The notes beneath the pieces are model-generated. The model searched no databases. It saw only the letters and a program-made list of their open reading frames with translations, and was not told the DNA's origin. From Bifidobacterium parmae (GTDB lineage: Bacteria > Actinomycetota > Actinomycetes > Actinomycetales > Bifidobacteriaceae): a DNA stretch of 64,000 bases. A program made the position numbers and the translations under genes. Of this stretch, positions 26,898 to 34,270 are shown piece by piece. Positions within the stretch are counted from its first letter, which is position 1. Every line of letters begins with the position of its first letter. Location: assembly GCF_002860365.1 (NCBI RefSeq), contig NZ_NMWT01000011.1, forward strand, positions 17,572 to 81,571, in the 5' to 3' direction.

Positions 26898-27211
26898 GCC
26901 GGTCCTCCTTCCACTGCTCGAACGAATAAAGTGCGCACACCATTGTTACTCATAGCTTGGAAGTTATCCACAGGCTTGCGTGTTGCAATCATTGGATTGT
27001 GAATAACATTCCTGTAATTTGTGGATAACTCGCCGCCTGTAATCGGCTTCATACGGCGCTTTCGGCGTGTCGGGCGTGTCGTGTCGCCACGGTGAATTGT
27101 GAATGAAATGCACCCGTGTTGACGTTGGGGGAGGGGTGAGGGTACTTTGGTATAGCTTGACTCACGTGGGAGCCGCGCGTCAGCGTGGCCGAAAGACTTA
27201 GGAGCACAACT
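26898..27211. promoter_or_regulatory. dnaA-rpmH divergent promoter region with two DnaA boxes
   Basis: This 314-bp gap has perfect DnaA boxes at 26964-26972 (TTATCCACA) and 27020-27028 (TGTGGATAA), both close to the dnaA start. Toward rpmH the sequence ACTTTGGTATAGCTTGACTC (27143-27162) includes the -10-like GGTATAGCT. The first boxes probably mediate DnaA autoregulation and may extend the origin. Confidence 0.75.
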
Positions 27212-27346
27212 ATGAAGAGGACCTTCCAGCCCAACAACCGCCGTCGTCACATGAAGCACGGCTTCCGTCAGCGCATGCGCACCCGTTCCGGCCGCGCCCT
27301 GATCAACCGTCGTCGCGCCAAGGGCCGCAAGACCCTGGCCGCCTGA
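27212..27346 (+). CDS. rpmH: 50S ribosomal protein L34
   Basis: Short, very basic large-subunit protein of 44 residues, the normal length. It starts [20 protein letters not shown] and ends in the conserved GRKTLAA. The AGGAG at 27200-27204 lies upstream of the ATG at 27212. It leads the rpmH-rnpA-yidD-yidC-jag-rsmG operon that runs away from oriC; the position just beside dnaA is universal in this lineage. Confidence 0.97.
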   Translation: MKRTFQPNNRRRHMKHGFRQRMRTRSGRALINRRRAKGRKTLAA

Positions 27347-27386
27347 TTCCAGACGGTCGGCGACTGAAGACTTTTCCAAGACGGTC

Positions 27387-27752
27387 GTGGAACGGCTGAA
27401 AAGCCACAGCGAATTCGTCGCCGTGCTGAAGCGTCGCCACAAGGTCTCGCGCAACGACATCGTCGTGCACTATCTGGTGCGCGACGATTCGCATACGCGG
27501 CCCTCGGTGGCACCCGAAGCGCGGCGCATGGGTCTCGCCGTATCAAAATCGGTCGGGAATGCCGTCACGCGCAACACGGTCAAACGTCGTTTCCGCGTGC
27601 TCGCGCGGGCGTATGAGGACCGGCTGCCCGAAGGATGCGACATCGTGATGCGCGCCAAGCCGAGTGCGGCGGGCGCGCCGTTCGCGTCGTTGGACACCCA
27701 GGTCGCGTCGGCGTTCGCGAAGATCGCCGAACGCATCGACCGGGAGCGGTGA
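27387..27752 (+). CDS. rnpA: Ribonuclease P protein component
   Basis: Protein cofactor of RNase P, which matures the 5' ends of tRNAs. The GTG at 27387 gives 121 residues with the usual N terminus [16 protein letters not shown], a basic central cleft and the RNR motif region [16 protein letters not shown] that binds RNase P RNA. It lies 40 bp after rpmH and four bp before yidD, so it is clearly part of the operon. Confidence 0.96.
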   Translation: MERLKSHSEFVAVLKRRHKVSRNDIVVHYLVRDDSHTRPSVAPEARRMGLAVSKSVGNAVTRNTVKRRFRVLARAYEDRLPEGCDIVMRAKPSAAGAPFASLDTQVASAFAKIAERIDRER

Positions 27753-27756
27753 CGCG

Positions 27757-28077
27757 ATGAACGGCATGGCCGGCATGATGATCCGCGGGGTGCGCTGGTA
27801 CCAGCGCACGTTCTCCGCGCATCGGGCGGTGCCGTGCTGCCGCTACTATCCGAGCTGCTCGAACTATGCCATCCAGGCGGTGGCACGGTTCGGCGCCTTG
27901 CGCGGCGGACTGCTCGCCGTGCTGCGTCTGCTGCGGTGCCGGCCGTGGAGCCGCGGCGGCATCGACGACGTGCCCCGACGTTTTTCCGTCTTCTACCGGT
28001 TCCGATGGTCGAAAGCCCATGAGGAGCCCCGACTGACGCCGTTGCCGACTGACGAATGGGGGAATCCCTTACCATGA
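27757..28077 (+). CDS. yidD: Membrane protein insertion efficiency factor YidD
   Basis: Small membrane-associated protein of 106 residues that supports YidC-dependent insertion. The family signature CCRYYPSCSNYAIQAV (about 27-42) with its cysteines and the following RLLRCRPWSRGGIDDVP are intact. I use the ATG at 27757; longer frames overlap rnpA. Its stop overlaps the yidC start (ATGA at 28074), giving translational coupling. The C-terminal 30 residues are proline- and charge-rich. Confidence 0.93.
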   Translation: MNGMAGMMIRGVRWYQRTFSAHRAVPCCRYYPSCSNYAIQAVARFGALRGGLLAVLRLLRCRPWSRGGIDDVPRRFSVFYRFRWSKAHEEPRLTPLPTDEWGNPLP

Positions 28078-29093
28078 ACCAAAATCAATTCCTGTTGGAC
28101 AGCGGCTTCTGGGGTTGGCTGTACAAGATCCTGACCCCGGTCGAATGGCTGATGACGCAGATCATGAAGGTCGTCCATGACTTCCTCGTCATGCTCGGCA
28201 TGAACCCGGTCGGCGTCTCGTGGGTGCTGTCCATCATCGTGCTCGTGCTCGTCGTGCACGCGTGCATCCTCCCGATCTTCTACAAGCAGATGCTGTCGAT
28301 GCGCAAGATGCAGGCGCTGCAGCCGAAGATGCAGAAGATCCAGAACAAGTACAAGGGCAAGACGGACCAGGCCAGCAAAGAGGCCCTGAGCCGCGAGATG
28401 ATGAAGCTCTATCAGGACAACGACGCGAACCCGGCCGGTTCGTGCCTGCCGATGCTCATCCAGGGCCCCGTCTTCATGTGCATGTTCTACGTGCTGTCCG
28501 CCATCCCGTACATCGCGCGCGGCAAGCGTGCGACGCTCGGCGCCTTCGACGTGGAGACCGCGAAGCAGTTCTCCGAATCCAAGGTGCTCGGCCTGGTGAA
28601 CACCACCAGCACGTTCGGCAACGGCGACCTGACGGCCAAGGCCATCATCGTGGTGTTCGTGGCGCTCATGTGCGGCTGCATGTTCTTCATGCAGTGGCTC
28701 AACATGAACAAGAACATGAACCCGGCCACCATGCAGGGCCAGGCCGCCACGATGCAGAAGACCATGCTGTGGATCTTCCCGGTCATGTACATCTTCTCCG
28801 GCATCACGATGCCGTTCGCCGTGCTCGTCTACTGGCTGACGAACAACGTCTGCAACCTCCTGCGCACCTTCTGGCAGTTGCGCGTCTTCCCGACGCCCGG
28901 ATCGCCCGCGGCCGACGCCAAGGAAGTCCGCGACCACGAGAAGGAGAACGCCCGCCGCGCCAAGGCCGGCCAGCTGTCCCTCGAGGATGAGGCGCTGGAG
29001 AAGGCCAAGGTCGAAGCGCAGCAGAAGGAGACGCAGGGCTACCAGCGTCAGCAGCCGCAGCGCAAGAACAAAAACAAGAACAAGAAGAAATGA
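28074..29093 (+). CDS. yidC: Membrane protein insertase YidC/Oxa1
   Basis: Inserts and folds inner-membrane proteins, alone or with SecYEG. The 339-residue protein begins MNQNQFLLDSGFWGWLYKIL, has the Oxa1 core with about five membrane segments and the conserved KYKGKTDQASKEALSREMM cytoplasmic hairpin, and ends in a basic Lys/Asn/Gln tail that likely contacts ribosomes. There is no large periplasmic domain, as is normal in Gram-positives. The ATG at 28074 overlaps the yidD stop; an in-frame ATG at 28056 lies within yidD and is less likely. Confidence 0.97.
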   Translation: MNQNQFLLDSGFWGWLYKILTPVEWLMTQIMKVVHDFLVMLGMNPVGVSWVLSIIVLVLVVHACILPIFYKQMLSMRKMQALQPKMQKIQNKYKGKTDQASKEALSREMMKLYQDNDANPAGSCLPMLIQGPVFMCMFYVLSAIPYIARGKRATLGAFDVETAKQFSESKVLGLVNTTSTFGNGDLTAKAIIVVFVALMCGCMFFMQWLNMNKNMNPATMQGQAATMQKTMLWIFPVMYIFSGITMPFAVLVYWLTNNVCNLLRTFWQLRVFPTPGSPAADAKEVRDHEKENARRAKAGQLSLEDEALEKAKVEAQQKETQGYQRQQPQRKNKNKNKKK

Positions 29094-29112
29094 TCGAGTA
29101 AGTAAGGCCCGG

Positions 29113-29128
29113 TGTTTCACGTGAAACG
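29113..29128. promoter_or_regulatory. parS: parS site 1
   Basis: TGTTTCACGTGAAACG in the gap between yidC and jag matches the universal ParB-binding palindrome TGTTTCACGTGAAACA at 15 of 16 bases. Confidence 0.92.
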
Positions 29129-29226
29129 GTGAGACACCGGGCCGAGCTATCCCGGCTCGCCTGCGCGGCTTGAGCGGATGGCTGGTTTAGACTGTTCCCA
29201 TAGACCCATGATCGAAGGAGGACCGC

Positions 29227-29742
29227 ATGGCCCAGAATGACGACAAGACGGTGGATCAGCTCAACGACGAAGCTGACATCGCGGCCGACTACCTCGAAGG
29301 ACTGCTCGACATCGCCGACTACGAGGGCGACATCGAGATGGGCGTGCGCAACGGCCGCCCGATGGTCCAGATCGTCGCGGACGACGACACCGACATCAAG
29401 CATCTCATCGGCCGCAACGGGGAAGTGGTCGACGCGCTGCAGCAGCTCACCCGTCTCGCCGTGCAGCAGAAGACCGGCGAGCGTTCCCGCCTCATCGTCG
29501 ACGTCGACGGATTCCTCAAGCGCAAGCGCCAGCGTCTGCACGACATCGCGCTCGACGCCGTCGACGAGGTGAAGGAGACCGGCGAACCGGTCGACCTCAA
29601 GCCGATGAACTCGTTCGAGCGCAAGGTCGTCCACGACGTCGTGCGCGAGGAGGGGCTGAAGTCCCGTTCCCACGGCGAGGAGCCGCGCCGCTACGTCACC
29701 ATCTACCTGCGCGCCAACGCGGATGGCGACGACGAGGAGTGA
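29227..29742 (+). CDS. jag: Jag/KhpB-type KH-R3H RNA-binding protein
   Basis: Single-stranded-nucleic-acid-binding protein of 171 residues that follows yidC in most Gram-positive genomes. The KH domain holds the GxxG loop in [16 protein letters not shown] (about 59-74), and the R3H domain shows [15 protein letters not shown] (about 121-135). The Jag-N domain found in Firmicutes is replaced by a short acidic N terminus. A strong AAGGAGG site precedes the ATG. In other bacteria KhpB works with KhpA in small-RNA control and cell-wall growth; this is family knowledge. Confidence 0.92.
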   Translation: MAQNDDKTVDQLNDEADIAADYLEGLLDIADYEGDIEMGVRNGRPMVQIVADDDTDIKHLIGRNGEVVDALQQLTRLAVQQKTGERSRLIVDVDGFLKRKRQRLHDIALDAVDEVKETGEPVDLKPMNSFERKVVHDVVREEGLKSRSHGEEPRRYVTIYLRANADGDDEE

Positions 29743-29786
29743 CCGGACGACAACCGTCGATTGTCATGACTGACGAGGGGAGAGGT

Positions 29787-30455
29787 ATGGCCGACCAGCT
29801 GGACGGTTCGCCGATGCTGCGGGAAGTGCTCGGCGACGCCTTCGAGCCGTTGCGCGTGTTTCACGTGAAACTCGCCGAGGAGGGGGAGCCGCGCGGACTC
29901 ATCGGTCCGCGCGACGTCGACATCATCTGGGAGCGGCATATCCTCAATTCGGCGGCGATCGTGCCGTTCGTGCGCGAGGCGACCGCAGGCGAGCGGTTCA
30001 AGACCGTGGCCGACGTCGGCAGCGGCGGAGGATTCCCCGGTCTGGTGGCCGCGGCCTGCCTACCGGATCACGAGTTCACGCTGATCGAGCCGATGGAGCG
30101 TCGCGTCGCATGGCTCAAGGAATGTCGCGACGCGATGGGACTCCGGAACGTGAGCGTGTTCCGTGCGCGTTCGGAGGAGGTCATCGACGCCATGCGCCGT
30201 GACCGTGATCTGCACCCGTACGCCGCGGTGACCTGCCGCGCCGTCGCCCCGATGACCAAGCTCGCCGGGTGGACGCTGCCGCTGCTGAAACCGCATGGCC
30301 GCCTCGTCGCGCTCAAGGGGCGTTCCGCCCAGGCGGAGATCGACAAGGCCGTCAAGGAGATCGGCAAGCGCCGCGGCGTGAATCCGCGGGTCGTTGAGGC
30401 CCAGGTCGGACCCGGTCTGGAACCGACGCACGTCGTGCTGGTCGACAAGCGATAG
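29787..30455 (+). CDS. rsmG: 16S rRNA (guanine-N7)-methyltransferase RsmG
   Basis: Methylates G527 of 16S rRNA. I choose the ATG at 29787, with GAGGGG six bases upstream, giving 222 residues; the frame also opens at a GTG (29739) that would overlap jag. The SAM-binding motif [16 protein letters not shown] (about 76-91) and the downstream [10 protein letters not shown] motif are typical of GidB. A parS site (29857-29872) is embedded in the codons for FHVK near the N terminus, which shows the site is constrained at the DNA level. Confidence 0.95.
   Translation: MADQLDGSPMLREVLGDAFEPLRVFHVKLAEEGEPRGLIGPRDVDIIWERHILNSAAIVPFVREATAGERFKTVADVGSGGGFPGLVAAACLPDHEFTLIEPMERRVAWLKECRDAMGLRNVSVFRARSEEVIDAMRRDRDLHPYAAVTCRAVAPMTKLAGWTLPLLKPHGRLVALKGRSAQAEIDKAVKEIGKRRGVNPRVVEAQVGPGLEPTHVVLVDKR
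29857..29872. promoter_or_regulatory. parS: parS site 2, inside rsmG
   Basis: TGTTTCACGTGAAACT matches 15 of 16 bases of the parS palindrome and lies in the coding sequence of rsmG. Confidence 0.92.
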
Positions 30456-30492
30456 GGGTGCGGTTTTCCACATTTCCACAGGTCGAACAAAG

Positions 30493-30625
30493 TTATCCAC
30501 ATTATCAACTGAACGGTGGCTGTGCCGATGAACGTTGATATATTAAGGATTTGAAACCAACGAAAACAGTCCGTCCACAGCCAGAGAATCGAGTTATCCA
30601 CACTTATCCACATTTTTGTGGATAA
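30493..30625. promoter_or_regulatory. DnaA-box cluster upstream of parA
   Basis: Four perfect DnaA boxes lie in the rsmG-parA gap: TTATCCACA at 30493-30501, 30594-30602 and 30604-30612, and TGTGGATAA at 30617-30625. The last two form an inverted pair centred on CATTTT. Between the first and second box is an AT-rich stretch (30530-30560). The cluster is 3.6 kb from dnaA. It could place parAB under DnaA control or act as a DnaA titration or secondary origin element. Confidence 0.85.
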
Positions 30626-30694
30626 GTGGGCAGTGCAGGAATCCATCTCCGAACGGGGGTGGATTCCGGCATGTTGTGTTGTCAAGGAGAGGTC

Positions 30695-31660
30695 ATGGCC
30701 GATAATCACAAGCCGATGGAATCCGCCGAGCAGACCATCAAGCGCATCTTCGCCGAGGGGGAGTCGCCGGTCGGTGCGGAGATCGCGCTGGAATCCAACC
30801 GTTTCGCCAAACTGCAGCAGCAGGAGTTCCCGAAGCCGTCCAAGACGCGTCTGATCGCAGTCGCGAACCAGAAGGGCGGCGTCGGCAAGACCACGTCGAC
30901 GGTGAACCTGGCCGCCGCGCTGGCCGAGCACGGGATGCGCGTGCTGGTCATCGACATGGATCCGCAGGGCAACGCCTCCACCGCATTGGGCGTCAGCCAC
31001 GCTTCGGGGGAGCCGTCCGTCTACGACGTGCTCGAAGGGCGACTCACCCTGGCCGAGGTCAAGCAGCCGTGCCCCGACTTCAAGAACCTCGACGTGGTGC
31101 CCGCCTCCATCGACCTGTCCGGCGCGGAGCTCGAGGTCGCCGACCTGCCGAACCGCAACTCCCTGCTCAAGGAGGCCGTCGACAAGTTCCTCGGGGAGTC
31201 CGAGGACCACTACGACTACGTGTTCATCGACTGCCCGCCGAGCCTCGGCCTGCTCGTCATCAACGCGATGTGCGCCGTGCATGAGATGCTCATCCCGATT
31301 CAGGCGGAGTACTACGCGCTCGAAGGCCTCGGCCAGCTCATCAACACCATCGGTCTGGTCCAGGACCACTTCAACCCGAGCCTGACCGTGTCCACGATGC
31401 TCATCACGATGTTCGACCGCCGCACGCTGCTGAGCCGCGAGGTCTACAACGAGGTGAAGAAGCACTATCCGTCCATCGTGCTCGACACGACGATCCCGCG
31501 CACGGTGAAGATCTCCGAGGCGCCGAGCTTCAGCAAGAGCGTCATCGTCTACGACCCGCACGGCATGGGCGCCATCTCCTACGGCGAGGCCGCGCTGGAG
31601 ATCACCCGCCGTTCCGAAAACGTATTGGAAGCCATCGCGACCAGAATGAAGGAGGCCTGA
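30695..31660 (+). CDS. parA: Chromosome-partitioning ATPase ParA
   Basis: Walker-type ATPase that moves ParB-parS complexes and helps segregate sister origins. The ATG at 30695 follows AAGGAGAGG and gives 321 residues; longer in-frame starts to 30626 lack a ribosome site and run into the DnaA boxes. The deviant Walker A is ANQKGGVGKTT (about 57-67) with the signature lysine, Walker A' is VLVIDMDPQGN and Walker B VFIDCPPSLG. The first 45 residues form the N-terminal extension common in actinobacterial Soj. It is followed at once by parB. Confidence 0.97.
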   Translation: MADNHKPMESAEQTIKRIFAEGESPVGAEIALESNRFAKLQQQEFPKPSKTRLIAVANQKGGVGKTTSTVNLAAALAEHGMRVLVIDMDPQGNASTALGVSHASGEPSVYDVLEGRLTLAEVKQPCPDFKNLDVVPASIDLSGAELEVADLPNRNSLLKEAVDKFLGESEDHYDYVFIDCPPSLGLLVINAMCAVHEMLIPIQAEYYALEGLGQLINTIGLVQDHFNPSLTVSTMLITMFDRRTLLSREVYNEVKKHYPSIVLDTTIPRTVKISEAPSFSKSVIVYDPHGMGAISYGEAALEITRRSENVLEAIATRMKEA

Positions 31661-31661
31661 C

Positions 31662-32948
31662 ATGTCATCGAAGTCCCGTCTCGGCAAGGGCCTCGGCGCA
31701 CTGTTCCCCGAACTGCCGGGGGAGGAGTCCCCGGAGGAGAAGTCCAAGCACGCCATGCCCCAGCGCAGGAAGCTGGAGGTGAAACCCGTCGATGTTCCAC
31801 GTGAAACGCCGAAGAGCGAACCCAAGCCCGCCTCCAAGCCGAAGAAGCAGCAGCGTGCGGCGATGCCCGCGCTGAGCGACATCGCCCACCCGAGCGACAT
31901 GTTCTTCAAGGACACCGTCACCAGCGCCGTCGTGGAGCAGCCGATCCAGCCCGCGGACAACTCCCGTCATTCGGTGTTGGAGAAGTCCACCGAACAGGTT
32001 GTTTCACGTGAAACCAAGAAGGACGACGCGGAGGAGAAGCCGGAGCTGAAGCCGGTCGAGGGCGGCTATCTGGCCGAGCTCAAGCTGTCCGACATCGGGC
32101 CGAACACGCACCAGCCGCGTACCGTCTTCGACGAGGACGATCTCAACGAGCTGTCCGCCTCCATCAAGGAGGTCGGCGTCCTCCAGCCGATCGTCGTGCG
32201 GAAGCGTCCCGCCGCCCAGATCGAGGCGGCGCGCAAGGCGCAGGAAGGCCACGAGCCCGCCAACCAGTTCGACGGCCGCATGGACAGCCCGTACGAGCTC
32301 ATCATGGGCGAACGTCGTTGGCGCGCCTCGCAGCTCGCCGGACTGAAGACGATCCCCGCCATCGTCAAGACGACCGCCGACGACGACATGCTGCGCGACG
32401 CCCTGCTGGAGAACCTGCATCGCGTCGCCCTGAACCCGCTCGAAGAGGCCGCCGCCTACCAGCAGATGATCGACGAGTTCGGTCTGACGCAGGCGCAGCT
32501 CTCCAAGTCGGTCTCCAAGTCGCGCCCGCAGATCGCCAACACGCTCCGACTGCTCAACCTGCCGGCCGGCGTGCAGAAGAAGGTCGCCGCCGGCATTCTC
32601 ACCGCCGGCCATGCGCGTGCGCTGCTCGGGCTCAACGACCCCGAGGCGATGGACAAGCTCGCCGTCCGTATCATCGCGGAAGGCCTGTCCGTGCGCAGCA
32701 CCGAGGAGATCGTCGCGATGGCGAACCTCGCCGGCGACGAGCCGAAGAAGCCGAAGGCGCGCAAGAACGATCCGTGGGCCGGCTCGCCGATCAAGAGCAA
32801 TCTGGAGGACCGTTTCGACACGAAGGTCTCGATCAAGGGCACCCCGAAGCACGGCCGCATCGAGATCGTCTTCTCGTCCCCCGAAGACATGGACCGCATC
32901 CTCGGTCTCCTCATGCCCGAAGCCGACCACAAAGACGACTGGCGCTAA
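31662..32948 (+). CDS. parB: Chromosome-partitioning protein ParB
   Basis: CTP-dependent clamp that loads at parS and spreads along DNA, 428 residues. The start lies one base after the parA stop. The ParB/Srx CTP-binding domain shows QPRTVFDEDDLNELSASI and the GERRWRAS motif, interrupted by a 25-residue Lys/Ala-rich insert (about 178-205) between VVRKRP and YELIMGERRW. The helix-turn-helix LTQAQLSKSVSKSRPQIANT follows, and a C-terminal dimerisation domain ends the protein. The long N-terminal linker (about 25-130) is Lys/Pro-rich and its gene encodes two parS sites (31793, 32000), in the codons for DVPRET and VVSRET. Confidence 0.97.
   Translation: MSSKSRLGKGLGALFPELPGEESPEEKSKHAMPQRRKLEVKPVDVPRETPKSEPKPASKPKKQQRAAMPALSDIAHPSDMFFKDTVTSAVVEQPIQPADNSRHSVLEKSTEQVVSRETKKDDAEEKPELKPVEGGYLAELKLSDIGPNTHQPRTVFDEDDLNELSASIKEVGVLQPIVVRKRPAAQIEAARKAQEGHEPANQFDGRMDSPYELIMGERRWRASQLAGLKTIPAIVKTTADDDMLRDALLENLHRVALNPLEEAAAYQQMIDEFGLTQAQLSKSVSKSRPQIANTLRLLNLPAGVQKKVAAGILTAGHARALLGLNDPEAMDKLAVRIIAEGLSVRSTEEIVAMANLAGDEPKKPKARKNDPWAGSPIKSNLEDRFDTKVSIKGTPKHGRIEIVFSSPEDMDRILGLLMPEADHKDDWR
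31793..31808. promoter_or_regulatory. parS: parS site 3, inside parB
   Basis: TGTTCCACGTGAAACG matches 14 of 16 bases of the consensus. Confidence 0.85.
32000..32015. promoter_or_regulatory. parS: parS site 4, inside parB
   Basis: TGTTTCACGTGAAACC matches 15 of 16 bases of the consensus and lies 207 bp after site 3. Confidence 0.92.
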
Positions 32949-32985
32949 CCCCCTCCGGACATGCACCTACGGGCATGTCAGCATT

Positions 32986-33013
32986 CTCGGCCCCCTCGTC
33001 AGAGGGGGCCGAG
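32986..33013. terminator. Terminator between convergent parB and trxB
   Basis: CTCGGCCCCCT and AGGGGGCCGAG form a perfect hairpin around a short loop, followed on the plus strand by the T-rich TCTTCGTTTTCCTC. It fits a terminator for parB and may also act in the other direction. Confidence 0.85.
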
Positions 33014-33025
33014 TCTTCGTTTTCC

Positions 33026-34108
33026 TCAATCGGTGAGGTAGGCCTGGGCGTCGAGGGCGGCTCGGCAGCCCATGCCGGCGGCGCTGATGGCCTGACGGTA
33101 GGTGCGGTCGACGCAGTCGCCGGCGGCGAAGATGCCGGGCGTGGACGTGCGTGTGCTCGCGCCGTCCACGAGAATGTAGCCGTCGTCATCCTTCCGCACC
33201 ACGTCGCCGGTGAACGCGGTCGCGGGGGAGTGTCCGATCGCGACGAACACGGCAGCCGTATCCAACGTGCCGGTCTCGCCGGTCACGGTGTTGCGGATGT
33301 CGATGGACGTGACGCTGCCGGCCGCCGGCGCGGCCGCGGGCAGCGTCACGCCGCCGAGCGCGTTGCCCAGCTTGAGTGAGATGCCTGCCGCATTGCCGGC
33401 GTTCAGGGTGATGCCGCCGACCGGATTGAGGGCGTCCGAAGCACCGGTGCTCGCGTTCCCGCCGTGGATGGCGGTGACGACGGTGTCGGTGAGGAGCGTG
33501 AGTTTGTCGTTCGCGCGGGCGCGCTCCACCATGATCGCGGAGGCGCGGAACGAGTCACGACGGTGGATCAGCGTGACCGACGAGCCGAAGCGCGTCAGAT
33601 ACAGCGCCTCCTCGAACGCGGAGTCACCGCCGCCGACCACGACGATCGGCTTGTCCTTGAAGAAGAATCCGTCGCAGGTGGCGCAGTAGGAGACGCCGCG
33701 GCCGGAATACTCCTCCTCGCCGGGCACGCCCAGCTTGCGGTAGGAGGAACCGGTGGCGACGATCACCGCACGCGCGTCCAGCACGTCGTCGGACTCCAAC
33801 GTGACGCGTTTGATTGTGCCGTCGGACGCGACGCCGCCGTCGACGACTTCGATCGACGTGACGTCCTCGTGGATGAACTCGGTGCCGAACCGTTCCGCCT
33901 GCGCGCGCATCGCGTCCATCAGATCCGGACCGAGGATGCCGTCCGGGAACCCGGGGAAATTCTCCACCTCGGTGGTGTTGACGAGCTGCCCGCCAGGGGC
34001 GAGCGCGCCGGTGACGAGCACCGGATGCAGGCCGGCACGTCCCAGATAGATGGCCGCCGTATAGCCGGCCGGCCCCGAACCGATGATGATCACGTTATGC
34101 ACAGTCAT
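33026..34108 (-). CDS. trxB: Thioredoxin reductase
   Basis: FAD- and NADPH-dependent reductase that regenerates thioredoxin, 360 residues. The FAD motif IIIGSGPAGYTAAIYLGRAG is at the N terminus, the redox-active pair is CATC (in YCATCDGFFF, about 144-153), the NADPH motif is VVGGGDSAFEEA and the C-terminal FAD motif is GIFAAGDCVD. The protein is about 45 residues longer than usual because of a Gly/Asn/Ala-rich insert with LNPVGGITLNAGNAAG and similar text near residues 215-260, in the NADPH domain. No thioredoxin gene adjoins it, unlike the trxB-trxC pair of mycobacteria at the same chromosomal place. Confidence 0.95.
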   Translation of the reverse strand: MTVHNVIIIGSGPAGYTAAIYLGRAGLHPVLVTGALAPGGQLVNTTEVENFPGFPDGILGPDLMDAMRAQAERFGTEFIHEDVTSIEVVDGGVASDGTIKRVTLESDDVLDARAVIVATGSSYRKLGVPGEEEYSGRGVSYCATCDGFFFKDKPIVVVGGGDSAFEEALYLTRFGSSVTLIHRRDSFRASAIMVERARANDKLTLLTDTVVTAIHGGNASTGASDALNPVGGITLNAGNAAGISLKLGNALGGVTLPAAAPAAGSVTSIDIRNTVTGETGTLDTAAVFVAIGHSPATAFTGDVVRKDDDGYILVDGASTRTSTPGIFAAGDCVDRTYRQAISAAGMGCRAALDAQAYLTD

Positions 34109-34221
34109 AACTGACAGCCTAGCAAGGGGGTTCTCTCCGTGGCGCGGGTTTCCACGGGTCAGCTTTCGGCGGATACCCCCTCAGTCACACGAAGCGCGAC
34201 AGCTCCCTCTGCTGGGGTAAA

Positions 34222-34257
34222 GAAAAAATGCTCCCCCTGCACGAGACAAGGGGAGCG
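34222..34257 (-). terminator. Rho-independent terminator of the pseudokinase-murJ operon
   Basis: On the minus strand GCTCCCC and GGGGAGC (34251-34257 and 34230-34236) pair and are followed by ATTTTTTCTTT. It lies 14 bp after the stop of the gene at 34271. Confidence 0.88.
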
Positions 34258-34270
34258 AGGAACGACGACG

